64,000 nt of DNA from Gonatopus flavifemur (GCA_018340375.1 JAFFJZ010000004.1:29362001-29426000), one strand, 5' to 3'. Positions 12,036 through 23,008 are shown, counted from the stretch's first letter. Program-made: numbers and translations. The notes: a model not told the origin generated them from the sequence alone.

Positions 12036-12828
12036 CATTGTGGCTTCTGATGTTTTAAGATAAGTTTTTGAGAAATACATATAGTGATGATCAAATTGAA
12101 CTATAATGGTTATGTTTCGGATTTCGATACTTTGTGTCTAATATAATTTCTTCCACAGGCATTTGACATTCAAACTCTGGCACTGCGACAGGATCAGTTG
12201 TTTTGCCAGAGCTGGATGAGAAATGATAAAGAGTCGAAATGATGACATCCTATGTAGAAATTCAAACTCGACCCAGTACTGACACAGTACCGGTAACCGG
12301 AGCTACCAGGAGTGATCATATTTCGATTAAAAAAAAAATATTGAATTAGAACTTTGAAAATCTGAATGATTCATCGTTCTTATTATCGTCATCGGAGAAA
12401 GGCACATTGGAAGTGAGTTCTTGAAAGTTCACTGAGTGAATTCCACAAATTACTCATCTCTTGAATCTTTATAATAAAAGAAGAAAAGATTTCTCTTATG
12501 CATTTGATTTGATAGATTTGTTTCAATAAATAACCATTATTTTGTAATTTATGATTATTTTTATTGCCGCAATCATAGATATATTTACATTGCAATTCAA
12601 TGAATCTTGAGATAATTCCTACCGCCAGACAAGCAAATGGAGAGCTTAAAAGGTAGTGAGACTTCATCAAAAGTTCGAATACATTTGTGGTTACCTTTTC
12701 CTATACTATTCTTCAAATGATAAAATCAGATTTCTATCATCTTAACATGAAAGAGAATAAACATCAATATGAAATGAGAAAACAAAACAACCTTATATTA
12801 CTTGTGACGGAACTGAATACGAATTCTT
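12036..12828. other. No gene seen
   Basis: AT-rich, with only short frames. No domain, hairpin or tandem repeat of note was recognised. Confidence 0.4.
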
Positions 12829-13185
12829 TTAAATTTTCAAATTCGCATGAAGGAAACATAATTTTTCGACATGTTTTGTGAGTAGTTTCGTACGCGTAGA
12901 ACTAACAATGTTTCCCGCGGTTGAGAAAATTCTTTCACTCTTAACCTGAGTAGCAGGCAACATCATGTCCAAGGGGACCAACTCAGCAATTTCAGGGTAA
13001 CTATTATGATTTCCTCTCCACCACGCTAAAGGATTTGTAATTGAAGACGACACTTTCGATTCATATATTTATTTATTTCTTCATTAATGAGACCTTGCAA
13101 AGAATTTTCTTGCTCAGCCACATCATCAATATTGGCTGAGAATTTGAATAATCTGGACGTACATTCTGCTGCAGAAAAGAATATA
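12829..13185 (-). pseudogene. hAT transposase remnant, C-terminal dimerisation region
   Basis: The minus strand encodes NPLAWWRGNHNSYPEIAELV, then MMLPATQVKSERIFSTAGNI, then a RTKLL...VEKLCFLHANL ending. This is the hAT C-terminal dimerisation signature (NPxxWW, SERxFS, LxFLxxN). Upstream codons to about 13185 read LFKFSANIDDVAEQENSLQG followed by LINEEINKYMN in a frame one base off, so a single-base frameshift lies near 13050. The RNase H-like catalytic core and BED finger are absent. The family call is sound; it is a dead fragment. Confidence 0.8.
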
Positions 13186-14002
13186 AAATTCATGTATCAT
13201 TCATATTGGAGTTGAAAACGATATACTGTTCAAAAAGTTGGAAGTTGAATTTAAAATGAATGATTGAATAAATAAAATATCTGTTTACGTTGTATGAACA
13301 TTTTTCTGGAATTCTTTAAGATTTTACGTTATGAATATGTCTGGGAGACATCCTTTGATATTGAATAACTCATTTATTAGGGACGGTTTGATCATTTTTT
13401 CTAATATTTCAAAAGCATGCTTTGAAATTGGTATGTAAGTAATTGAAATTGTATTCATTTACCAATTACAGAGCAAACGTGAATAGGGGAGACAATTGAA
13501 ATCTATTCATTTCCCTTTAGACTCTTGATGATCGTAATCATACATTCATCATGAGCATAGAAAAATCAAATCATTATATGAACCTCAAAAATGAAAGGCG
13601 AAGTGTGTTTTCCAATTTGGGACACTTGGGTAAAAAATTTCTGTTACTTGAGAATGCACCATTCTTGTCTCAATATTCCTGAAGAGTTGAGATTCTATCT
13701 TCCATCAAAGTTACGGCCAATTTTATACCTAAGAGTTATTATGCCGAATGTAATTGGTTGGATGGGGCCGCAATTTCTTGGGAATTCTATAAGAATGAGG
13801 GATCTGATTGCTCACGACATAACGACCTTCCGGTCTATTAGCGTTCGGAATATGAATTTTCAGTACAAAGTATGTTCTGTGCGCGTTTTGAAAAATTTTT
13901 TTGTTTGTATTTTTTCAAAACAGTCCCATCTGAACATTCTATGTATGATCACAGAATAAGTGCAGGATGTTGACAAAGTTCTTGTGCTACTCGGGAGTCG
14001 AT
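13186..14002. other. No assignable gene
   Basis: A 122-codon plus frame at 13591-13959 has no recognised family signature and no supporting splice context. The rest is AT-rich with nothing seen. Confidence 0.35.
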
Positions 14003-14008
14003 TTATTG

Positions 14009-14195
14009 CATTACATTCGAGTGATTCAATACCATCGAGTGACTCGGAAAAGTTGAGTAACCCGATTGCATCGGGTAATTTGAGACAATCGGGTAACTCG
14101 AACGCATCGGGTAACCTGGCAAAATCGGGTAGTGATGATTACCCGACCCGACGAAAATCCGACATTCGGGTCGGGTCAGGTACCCGCGCATCCTT
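14009..14195. repeat. Dispersed ATCGGGTAAC micro-repeat
   Basis: The word ATCGGGTAA(C/T) recurs about every 23-27 bp at 14051-14120, then switches to its complement (TTACCCGA), then to GGGTCGGGTC and TACCCGCGC. Weaker CGAGTGA words precede it. The block resembles the motif-filled interiors of the inverted-repeat elements elsewhere in the window, but clear terminal inverted repeats were not found. Confidence 0.5.
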
Positions 14196-14486
14196 AGTAT
14201 AATGAGAATGATTAGGAAAGATTCTCTGATGAGCTTACAATTATTCCCAATATTACAGTGGCACTCCTCAATAAGAACGTTCACCCTTCTCATCATTCGA
14301 ACGGTCGTTGCATTGTGTTGAAGAAAGAAGGTGAGTGTTCTTGTTGAAGAGTCTTACTGTATTGAAAGGGGACATCAATAATGCTCCGTTGGTTGATTAT
14401 AGCAGAACTCTTGGTATGTTTGACCGGAATTTCACAGATTTCCTTTGTGATCCCCCTCCCATCTGTATATGAATCTCGGATGGTTA

Positions 14487-15030
14487 TGTAACAGTTACAG
14501 AGGGAATCATGAATTTGGAACAATCGTTGTTGAATAATCGATAAATCTGTGACGTTTTGTTAAGACTGGAGCGCGTTGATATTTGACGATATCGATAATT
14601 GAAGAATTATCCCCCATAAATGCCTCGAGCTCGTCGGACTCCAAGGTTCGGGATTGATTAGTTGAGGAACGGGGGTCACAGATTATCAAACAAGACCAAG
14701 TTAAATATCAGACAAATATCTTTATTGGATCAATTGGTGTCCTTGTTGTTCGAGGAAGCTTATTGTTAAGGAGACAATAGAAGCTTAAATCAAAGACAAT
14801 ATATAAATTGGATAATGAAGACTACAAATGTAATGACCTATCAGTCCAGACTGTATGCGAGGGAACGTGTGCACACGCGACGGCGAAGTACGCGATGTTT
14901 TGATAATCACGATCGTATCGGATCCCACGGAAATAGCGAGTTTACGATGATTCAAACGGTATGGAACGCATCCGCGGACGTGAATCGGTTGTCTGCATCA
15001 ACCCGGACAATGACCAATTGAATGACGAGA
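14487..15030 (-). repeat. Old LTR fragment related to the LTR at 43953
   Basis: Read on minus, this segment shares ordered blocks with the 320-bp LTR at 43953-44272: TCTGTGACCC versus TCTGTAACCC, then GAACCTTGGAGT, then GAGCT, then a GGGGGAT/GGGGAT block. It ends in CTGTTACA. An AATAAAG word lies in the matching position. The right boundary is uncertain. No primer-binding site was found beyond the low-coordinate end. Confidence 0.5.
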
Positions 15031-15928
15031 TTTTAGTTCGGTTATTGGAACTTTCAATCTTTTCTGTCTTCTGATTGGCTCAGACAGAGTCCAATATGAA
15101 TGCTACTTTGACTCTAGATACTATTGGCGAGGGGATAAACGAATGGACATTGTTAAATTTTGAAGTGATTAGAAGAGGGGCGATTCTAGTTTTTTCTAGT
15201 GACTTTTACTACTATTTGGCCGTCAGAGATTGGCCTCATCAGAATGCCCTAAGACCGCAGCCGTGAGAGGATAGCGTTGCGGTATATTCCCCGGTGGGCT
15301 AGGCTTTGCCCCTAAGAAAGAGAAGGTTGCACCAAACTCTTTCCTTCCCCCTTCCCTAACCAAACTCTACTCTAATGGAATTGGTGGGACCATGTTCTTC
15401 CCCCCGGCCCTGATTAACCCACCAGCTTGGTTATGTTGGGTGGCACCACAACGCTGGTCTATGTTCAAAAGTGGGCCCCAAGAAGGACCAGATGTTCTCG
15501 ACTCGACTGATAAACCCTACGAACTTACTCCTGCCCGTGGGAAGCGTGGTCCCCTAGCGGACCGGTGAACGAAATAACCTCTCACATGGGTGTGTCTCTT
15601 TCTATTGTATTCCCTCACCGTGTTATTCTCGCGCACGCGCGGTATGTTCGGTCAATCAAGATGGCCGCATCCATCTTCGTATTTACAATCTGTCACCTCG
15701 CGGTGCAGATGGCGGTGAACTGTTTCATCGGGTGTTCTTCGTACCCCTGAGTAACGAATGATGTTAGAAAAAAATATCGCGAGTGGTCACTTCTGTGTTT
15801 TCCGTATCGCGATTGTTGTTTTCGTGTCTACGACGGACTACTCTCTTTGGGGTTATTAAACAGATTAAGTTATTTCTTAATATTATATATATCCCATATC
15901 TCACTTACTTTACAACGTTCATTCGCAG
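15031..15928. other. GC-richer DNA upstream of a possible spliced gene
   Basis: Composition changes to higher GC here. An ATG in good context (AAGATGGCC) lies near 15660 and starts a short hydrophobic frame, which could be a first exon of the gene proposed at 15929-16499, but no linking donor was firm. The 15290-15560 stretch is pyrimidine-rich without features. Confidence 0.3.
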
Positions 15929-16499
15929 GTTTCGTGGCGCCAGACGCGGGCTCACGGGTAAACTAGGTATCGTTGCACTTATAACACTGTACACTATTGT
16001 TCACTATTCCGTATGTTTACAGGTGTGGAGGATCACTTTGTGTGGCCGTTCCACGAGTGTTCGAGGCGGGATAACATGGCTCCAGTAATGTTGTTCGGGT
16101 GAGTTTTTATTCCCTCAATTGTTCTTGAATCTGTTTCATATAATCATGTGTTTTTCCAAATCTCCCAAGAGGGGATTCTGAGACGATTCAAACAAGAGTC
16201 GTGCCACATTACCTGGTTTTCGTTACCTGTTCAACATTTCTGACGCACTGTCCCTATCCGGTGAGTTTGCATACGTTTAATTACGCTCATCTGAACAGCT
16301 AATGGTATTCTTTTATTTACCAGGTATTTGAAGAGTGCAGCTGGCATGCCAACACCCCAAAGTATCGTCTACTGGTATCGTCGAGGGAACGTACACTGAC
16401 AGCATTGCTTTTGCAATACTCCCAGGTAAGAGATATCGTTCCAACCTTGAAATCATACGCATTTACTACATTTAGTTTATTACTTCACAGGTTATCTGA
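15929..16499 (+). CDS. Possible multi-exon gene with 63-71 bp introns, unknown product
   Basis: Five proposed exons (15929-15957, 16023-16098, 16170-16260, 16324-16425, 16491-16499) are separated by four short GT-AG introns of 65, 71, 63 and 65 bp. Donors are GTAAAC, GTGAGT, GTGAGT and GTAAGA; acceptors are mostly pyrimidine-rich with CAG or AAG. Joining them gives one frame open over about 100 codons to a TGA. It includes VEDHFVWPFHE, RVVPHYLVFVTCSTFLTHC, VFEECSWHANTPKYR and SSRERTLTALLLQYSQ. No family is recognised. The 5' part is unresolved; an acceptor at 15928 implies an earlier exon. Short introns plus frame retention argue for a gene, but a chance frame or a retroelement origin cannot be excluded. 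Confidence 0.4.
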
Positions 16500-17337
16500 G
16501 CGACTGCGACGTAACAGTCCCTCTACCTTAAGATTGAGCTAGCGATACCAGTCTGCCTTATGACGGCTGTTATTTTTTCAGAGCGGCTCTTTTAGACGTC
16601 CTCGTCGCACTCCCTTTTCTGAGAAAAAAAAGAGATGCGTACTAGCTTCGTGGATCTTTTCCGTCCGATTCTCATCCTTAAAGAAAACCACTCATAGGCA
16701 GACGGTTAAACAGCGACTACCTCATCTGGTCTTTTTTTTCCTCTTAATTTTATTCGAATTATATTCTTTGATACAACAAAAGCCCTACTTCACTATCAGG
16801 TTACCCTCCTGGGGCTCATGGAATGAAAGAACAGGTATGTGCCCTCTCCGGACCAGTTTACAATGTAGAATAAAATGAATGAAGAAAAACAGTTGCCTCC
16901 ATATTCGCAGCTATCTATTCATGGCTTACAAAAAGTTGGTAGGCTCATTTGCCAAAAAAATGAAACAAAATAAAACGAAAAAACTCTATACAAATCACAT
17001 TACTTACTGACAACGAACCATTCTCAGCAGCGTTGCCTTCTATCTTTATCACGGGGTTCTGTACAGAAAAAAATAACGCGCGTTGATACACTAAAAGGTT
17101 TCTAGGCCTACGGTGAATAATACTGCCGATATTGAATCGTAACTAGCGTTTACAACGTTATCAACTATATGAATATATTATATATGAAAAAAAACGACTA
17201 CTACTAGGGACTACTTTGGTGGTCGCCTTGTCTCGTGGGGCCTCTAAACAGGGAGTGGAGTGATCGGTGTCTTGGGTTTGATCTCGAGTTTGCCCTTGCC
17301 GCCGGTGATCTCCCAAAATCGGCCTCGCTGGTAGTCA
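16500..17337. other. No assignable gene
   Basis: A further pyrimidine tract with CAG occurs near 16580, so the gene to the left may have more 3' exons or an alternative end. The remainder is AT-rich, and nothing else was recognised. Confidence 0.3.
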
Positions 17338-18299
17338 TGCCAGCATTTGGTTGACCGAGTCGATTTACCCTCTCCATCGGACCATTACTCGTCCCTACCA
17401 CTCCAACTGGGTGCACGCACACATCGAAACCCGTATTCAAGTGATTCGGAAGCGGTCGGCTGACTTCGAGTCGGCTCGGACAATCGAGAGAGAACCGACT
17501 ATCCGTCGGTCTTTGTCCTCTCAATATGTTTTGCGATCGACTAACTCCGTGCAAGATCGGAAAAAGTTCAAGGCCCACGCGGTCGACTTACCGAGAAGTT
17601 CCACCGCTCTTTATTTCCCAAGCGACAATTTTATTGTAATCAGTATCGAACTGACTTACCCGGTGCCCCGGGCAATTCGCGGCCGGGGCCCTTCGATATT
17701 TTTTTTTGTTTTTTTTTCTCAATTGAAGAGCCAGTTCAAAACTGAGCATTGGATTATCATGATGGAATATAAATTTGATGCATCTCATCATTCAATTGAA
17801 TGAAATTGAATATAAGTATATAATTTTGCAATTATTATTTATTTTCCATAAGTTTCATAAGTTTTATGGAGCTTTCAAGAACTCCTATATGTATACTATG
17901 AAAATTCTCTAATAGTCACGCATTTTCAATAATTATTTCAAATCTTGATAATTTTCTGATGAATGTTATTAGAATTGTCAATCAATCGATGAATCAAAAA
18001 TTCTTAGATAGTTACGGGATCTATGATGAACATCCTGCGGTGAATTCCATAATTTTTCTGATCAAATGATCATTCAGAAATAACTATGATATTTCAATGA
18101 GGATAATCAAATCAACATCGATTATCAGATGGAATATCAGAAGGATGAGAATGAATATTCAATTATTGAATATTTTCAATGAACTGAATAATTAGATTTG
18201 GGCATTCAAATTGATATTTCATCATTTCACACACTTTCAGTCTCTTTCCTTCGCTGCATCACTCCATAGAAGTAATATGTGGATCCAAACACTATAAGA

Positions 18300-18364
18300 A
18301 CCCATAGCCTAGCGGCGAAAGACATGGTTCTTGCGAAGGAACGGTCGAGTTCGATTCCGTGTGG
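18300..18364 (+). repeat. tRNA-like box in the left palindrome arm
   Basis: CATAGCCTAGCGGCG resembles a tRNA A box and GAGTTCGATTCCG resembles a B box, about 41 bp apart. The middle can form a weak anticodon-like stem with loop TTGCGAA. No acceptor stem closes it. It is probably a tRNA-derived SINE head or tRNA pseudogene, and is repeated in the opposite arm at 20109-20172. Confidence 0.5.
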
Positions 18365-18544
18365 AGACATTGCATTTTTTTTTGTCATTTCTCTGGTGAA
18401 CAATTAAATTTCACATCCACTTATTATTTTTCACGTCATCACATCGACATGTTATCAATATTCCTAATGTTTCAACATGCACTCGCGGATTTGGCCAAGT
18501 ACTGGTTCGAGTCGATTGAAAAATTCCCAAATATTCGTGTCCAT

Positions 18545-19045
18545 GAGATACAGATCGATCGATTCGGAATCTTCTGAGGAGAAAAATCAATTTAACTTCG
18601 GAGTAACGTTTTTGGGAGAGTGTACTTGCGAATGTCATCGAACCCTTTAACAAATAGATGAGAAAATTCCGAAAATTTGTCTCCGTGACATATAGACCGA
18701 TCGAGTCGAAATCTTCTGGAAAGAAAAATCAATATCACTTCGGAGGAGCGTTTTGAAATCAGTGTACTTGCAAATTTCACCAAAGCCTTTGGCAATTTGA
18801 TAACAAAATTTCGAAAATCCGTCTCTTTGGAACAAAGACCGATCGATACCGAATGTTCTGAAATGAAAAATGGACAGCAGTTGAGAGAAATGTTTTTGAG
18901 AAAGTTTACTTGCAATTTTCATCGAACCCTTCGACAAATTGATGTAAAAATTTCGAAAATTTGTCTTTGGGCACATAGACCGATCGATCCGAGATGTTCT
19001 GAAATGGAAAATGAACAACACTTCAGAGGAACTTTTTCAAGAAGT
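18545..19045 (+). repeat. Four 141-143 bp tandem units, left arm
   Basis: The anchor word GAYCGATCGA recurs at 18553, 18694, 18837 and 18978, giving spacings of 141, 143 and 141 bp. Each unit also holds TTCTG(A/G)A...AAAA, TTCG(G/A)AG, TACTTGC, a TCATCGAACCCTT-type stretch and TTTCGAAAATTTGTC. Units are diverged from each other. They form the inner end of the palindrome arm. Confidence 0.78.
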
Positions 19046-19050
19046 GCGTC

Positions 19051-19421
19051 TGCAGATTTTGTACCACTTTTCGCATCACCCAGCAGATGAAGTACTAGTG
19101 AATGCGTTCTTCTTCAACCCTGAGGAGAAGAATAGCTTAATTCCATCCAGAAATACAAATCCATCGATTTTGATTCCAGATTGAAATGATACCTCAACCA
19201 AGGAAGAAGAGGTTGTAAATGGTATATCTTACAGAGTCCATATTTGCATGATTCCTGAAGTAGCTTGAGCTACCAGAATATGAGTCGATTTTATAACAGT
19301 GCGTGCGAGATATGCCACAACTGATGTGAATCTTCCTGGTTGCAGCGTATCGAAATCCCGATGGAGTTCAATAGAATTGATGTGGTTGACATCAGTTATA
19401 CATTATGATGACATAATGTCA
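19051..19421. other. Unique spacer at the centre of the palindrome
   Basis: About 370 bp separate the two arms. They contain small palindromes (GTAGCTTGAGCTAC; CATTATGATGACATAATG) and an inverted pair CACAACTGATGTG / ACATCAGTT. There is no coding potential. Confidence 0.55.
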
Positions 19422-19424
19422 CTT

Positions 19425-19925
19425 ACGCGCTTCTTGGAAACGTTCCTCCGAAGTGCTGTTCATCTTTAATTCCAGAAGATTTCGGATAGATCGGTCCTTA
19501 TTCCATAGAAACGAATTTTGGAAATTTTGTCATCGAATTGCCAAAGGGTTTGATGAGATTTGCAAGTACACTTCTTCGAAAAAGTTCCTCCGGAGTGATA
19601 TTCATTTTTCTTTCCAGTAGATTTGGAATCGATCGGTCTATATGCCACGAAGACGAATTTTCCAAATTTTTTCATCAATTTGTCACAGCAATTGATGAAA
19701 TTTGCAAGTACACTGATTTCAAAACGTTCCTCCGGAGTGATATTGATTTTTCTGTCCAGAAGATTTCGACTCGATCGGTCTATATGTCACGGAGACAAAT
19801 TTTCGAAATTTTCTCATCTATTTGTTGAAGAGTTCGATGAAATATGCGAGTACACTCTCCCAAAAACGTTACTCCGAAGTTAAATTGATTTTTCTCCTCA
19901 GAAGATTCCGAATCGATCGATCTGT
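19425..19925 (-). repeat. Four 141-142 bp tandem units, right arm
   Basis: The complementary anchor TCGATCGGTC-type word occurs at 19488, 19629, 19771 and 19913, giving spacings of 141, 142 and 142 bp. These are the inverted counterparts of the units at 18545-19045. Confidence 0.78.
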
Positions 19926-20108
19926 ATCTCATGGACACGAATGTTTGGGAATTTTTCAATCGACTCGAACCAGTACTTGGCCAAGTCCGCGAGTGCATGT
20001 TGAAATATTAGGGATATTGATAACATGTCGATGTGATGACATGAAAAATAATAAGTGGATGTGAAATTTAATTGTTCACCAGAGAAATGACAAAAAAAAT
20101 GCAATGTC

Positions 20109-20172
20109 TCCACACGGAATCGAACTCGACCGTTCCTTCGCAAGAACCATGTCTTTCGCCGCTAGGCTATGG
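20109..20172 (-). repeat. tRNA-like box in the right palindrome arm
   Basis: Inverted counterpart of 18300-18364, with the same A-box-like and B-box-like words and nearly no differences. Conservation of both boxes in each arm is compatible with either recent duplication or retained pol III promoter function. Confidence 0.5.
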
Positions 20173-21140
20173 GTTCTTATAGTGTTTGGATTCATATATT
20201 ACTTCTATGGAGTGATGCAGCGAAGGAAAGAGACTGAAAGTGTGTGAAATGATGAAATATCAATTTGAATGCTCAAATCTGATTATTCAGTTCATTGAAA
20301 ATATTCAATAATTGAATATTCATTCTCATCCTTCTGATATCCTATCTGATAATCGATGTGGATTTGATTATCCTCATTGGAATATCATAGTGATTTCTGA
20401 AAACTAATTTATCAGGGAAAATTATGGAATTCACCGCAGGACATCTATCATAGATCCCCAAACTATCTTAGAATTTTTGAACCATCGATTGATTGACAAT
20501 TTCAATAAAATTCATTGAAAAAGTATCAAGATTTAAAATAATCATTAAAAATGCGTAAGTATTATGGAATTTTCATAGTATACATATAGGAGTTCTTGAA
20601 AGGTCCATGAAACTCATGAAACTTATGAAAAATAAATAATAATTGATAAATTATATTCAATTCCATTCAATTAAATGATGATATGCATCAAATCTATATT
20701 CCATCATGATAATCCAACGCTCAGTATTGAACTAGCTCTCCAATTGAGGAAAAAAACATTGAAAAAATATCGAAGGGCCCCGGCCGAGAATTGCCCGGGG
20801 CACCGGGTAAGTCAGTTCGATACTGATGACAATAAAATTGTCGCTTGGGAAATAAAGAGCGGTGGAACTTCTCGGTAAGTCGACCGCGTGGGCCTTGAAC
20901 TTTTTCCGATCTTGCACGGAGTTAGTCGATCGCAAAACATATTGAGAGGACAAAGACCGACGGATAGTCGGTCCTCTCTCGATTGTCCGAGCCAACTTGA
21001 ATTGACCCGACCATTTCCGAATCACATGAACACGGGTTTCAATGTGTGCGTGCATCCGGCTGGAGTGGTGGGGACGAAAAATGGTCCGATGGAGAGGGTA
21101 AATCGACTCGGTCGACCAAATGCTGCCATCACTGCTCGCT

Positions 21141-21385
21141 TGTCGACGGTTACGAACCGTTTACGTGAGGGTCGGTTTCTTATTTCCTCCAGATTCAAAG
21201 ACTCAGCCTATCGAAAACTCTCCCGGTAGGCTCAGGCGAAAATCTCCCGAGTCTTGGTGTGGCGCCGTAACTTTCCTTGAGGCGCATTGCTCTCTGCCGT
21301 TCAATCAGATCCTGTCCCCCCCTAGCTGCTGTCTTCAGGGAAACCCTACTCGACCCTCCCAAATAGCTTTGTTCGACGGTCTTCC
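21141..21385. other. GC-rich debris beside the palindrome
   Basis: Not part of the inverted repeat. Composition matches the surrounding LTR-element block, but no domain was recognised. Confidence 0.3.
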
Positions 21386-21898
21386 TTATTTGTTATGAAA
21401 AGAACAAAACCTCACAGCGTGTCGACGCTGGATATATTTCTTACCGCCGATGACCTTTGGTTCTGAATTGGTCGATCCTCGATCATAACTTGGCCATGCC
21501 GGATCGTATTGTTCTATGACAGGTTGGGCTTCTGATTCGGATGGTTCGGCAGGCGATGATGCGATTAGTGGTGGCTGGGTTTTAATTTCACGAACGTCTC
21601 TCACAGCTAGGACGGGCGTCGTCAGGACAGCATTCCTGGACTGTAGCTGGTGCTTGACTACCGCATTGGAGGGCCCCACGGTGGCCGCCTTGAGTTGGCT
21701 AGTCACTCCGGTTTCACCACTAGTAACTGGGGTTGGTGCTTTCGCACTGGCAGACTGGGCTTTGGCTTCAGCTCGGCTTGAAGATGCCGAAGTAACTTCT
21801 TCCAAGAATTCCCCACGTTTTTTGGCGTTGAAGGATTTGGACGTGGGGACCGTAATACGGTCACGCACCGGACAAGTTGGTGTAGCGTCTTTGTACAA
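21386..21898 (-). CDS. Ser/Ala/Pro-rich ORF downstream of a gypsy integrase tail
   Basis: A 170-codon open frame, rich in Ala, Ser, Pro, Glu and Thr, that reads like a disordered protein. It starts MYKDATPTCPVRDRI and ends GGKKYIQRRHAVRFC. It lies about 270 bp past the end of an integrase C-terminus on the same strand, the place where some gypsy elements carry a third reading frame. It shows no signal peptide or membrane segment, so nothing supports an envelope protein. It could equally be a fragment of a gag-type protein. The function is not recognised. Confidence 0.4.
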   Translation of the reverse strand: MYKDATPTCPVRDRITVPTSKSFNAKKRGEFLEEVTSASSSRAEAKAQSASAKAPTPVTSGETGVTSQLKAATVGPSNAVVKHQLQSRNAVLTTPVLAVRDVREIKTQPPLIASSPAEPSESEAQPVIEQYDPAWPSYDRGSTNSEPKVIGGKKYIQRRHAVRFCSFHNK

Positions 21899-22171
21899 TC
21901 GTCGGATCCTCTCGCGTATCCCTTCCTTCCTCTCGTTGTCTCAGTTGACGGATTCATATGAGCTCCAAAGGAAAAGGGGAGGAGCAACAAGGTCAACAGA
22001 CCGAGAGAAGAAGACTAAACAATGACAAAAAAAAAGAATTCACATTCAACGTTTTGCCAACCACCCTCATTGGGGTCGAAAGCTTCCTTGATCAATCTAG
22101 TCTCGATCATGCTATAGATTCGCATGTGGACGCTTAAAAAACAAAGAAAATAACTTCTTTGATTGTCTCGT

Positions 22172-22330
22172 TCATTGGTATCCATCGATCCTACATGGCT
22201 TAAGGTCCTTGACATGGACCCGACTGGTCTGTTCATCCTTGACTACTTTGAACACATTATTTCCTACTTTTGCTGTTACTACGTGACCGTTGGAAAACTT
22301 GGGAGCCAGTTCAGCTCAAAAGACGTCGAG
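22172..22330 (-). pseudogene. Ty3/gypsy integrase C-terminal tail
   Basis: The minus strand reads AELAPKFSNGHVVTAKVGNN, then VFKVVKDEQTSRVHVKDLKP, ending at a TGA (22172-22174). The LAPKF...V...RVHVKDLKP pattern is the typical end of gypsy integrase, where an SH3-like fold is followed by a conserved RxHVxxLKP. The core and zinc domains are missing upstream, where the sequence changes at about 22330. This piece has the opposite orientation to the RNase H/integrase fragment at 23132-24570, so at least two gypsy remnants meet here. Confidence 0.65.
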
Positions 22331-22654
22331 GGATTCAAACTCCAACCCACCATTAGGGATTTCTCCGGTTCCTTCGCCCAGTAGCACGCCCGCGTTCAAT
22401 TCGAACGCACCCGCCGAGGTCACTTTCGCGAACGTACACACGAACGATTGGAGGCCGCGCTGAGAGATAGAGATTGCGGGGAAAATTCCCCATGGATTGG
22501 CCGATACAGGCGCGACTACCTCAATCGTGGACAAGTCATTGTTCGAAGAGGCGCGCGAACAAAGTTTAGGCACTCATCTTGATCTATCCCCTCGAGATTT
22601 AACCGGATGAGACGGTCGCAATATCATAACCATTGGCACCGCTATCGTTTTGAG

Positions 22655-23005
22655 CCAAGGTACGTTTAATTCGGAGTGTTGAAGAATTAGTATCGTCGAT
22701 TGGACCCATCACACGTGGAGAGGGTAAAAAACCAATTACAGTCTGGGTAGTAATCGGATCAGGAATCAGAAATATGAAGAGCGTAGTCCGATTTGCCGAG
22801 TGAACGGTCGAGCCTTTTTATTGAAATTTTCCAGCCGACGTTTCGGGTTGTTCCAACTCACTCGGCAAATCGGACTACACTCTGTATATTTCTGATTCCT
22901 GATCCGAGTACTACCCAGACTGTAATTGTTTCTTACCCTCTCCACGCGTGATGGGTCCGATCGACGATACTAATTCTCCAACACTCCGAATTAAATGTAC
23001 CTTGA
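22655..23005. repeat. Inverted repeat, ~150-bp arms
   Basis: The left arm (22655-22804) and right arm (22855-23005) are complementary: CAAATCGGACTACACTCT with its complement, TCCGAGTACTACCCAGACTG, GTGATGGGTCC and CTCCAACACTCCGAATTAAA. The loop carries GCCGACGTTTCGGGTTG. A third copy of the inner part of the arm plus loop follows at 23009-23135, so the block is present three times in mixed orientation. Confidence 0.7.
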
Positions 23006-23008
23006 TAA

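Larger units (their letters stand above)
17338..19050. repeat. Left arm of a ~3.8-kb palindrome
   Basis: This arm is the reverse complement of 19422-21140. Matches run from the outer block CCAGCATTTGGT...GACCGAGTCGATTTACC through the GC-rich GGGGCCCTTCGATATTTTTT block, an AT-rich middle, a tRNA-like box (18300-18364) and four 141-143 bp tandem units (18545-19045). Identity looks high by eye, with scattered substitutions and small indels. Homology fades outside about 17338. The plan of long inverted arms with internal subrepeats resembles foldback transposons, but no transposase or clear target duplication was found. Confidence 0.78.
19422..21140. repeat. Right arm of the ~3.8-kb palindrome
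   Basis: Inverted copy of 17338-19050. It contains the same ordered parts in reverse: four tandem units, the tRNA-like box, the AT-rich middle, the GC-rich block near 20775-20810 and the outer GGTCCGATGGAGAGGGT...CCAAATGCTG block. Open frames of 60-110 codons mirror each other in the two arms, for example 17588-17791 minus and 20675-20878 plus. Substitutions change residues freely, so they look like repeat shadows rather than genes. Two GGTAAGT strings in the outer third look like splice donors but have no partners. Confidence 0.78.

Noticed and set aside
18411..20064. Paired 80-107 codon frames with repeated RRFRIDRS-like segments, considered as a repeat protein
   Set aside because: The repetition follows the 141-bp DNA unit and appears in several frames on both strands, so it is a satellite shadow.
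18300..20172. tRNA-like boxes considered as functional tRNA genes
   Set aside because: A and B box words are present, but no acceptor stem or full cloverleaf can be drawn.
21386..21898. ORF after the gypsy integrase tail considered as an envelope gene
   Set aside because: No signal peptide, membrane span, cleavage site or cysteine pattern of an envelope protein.
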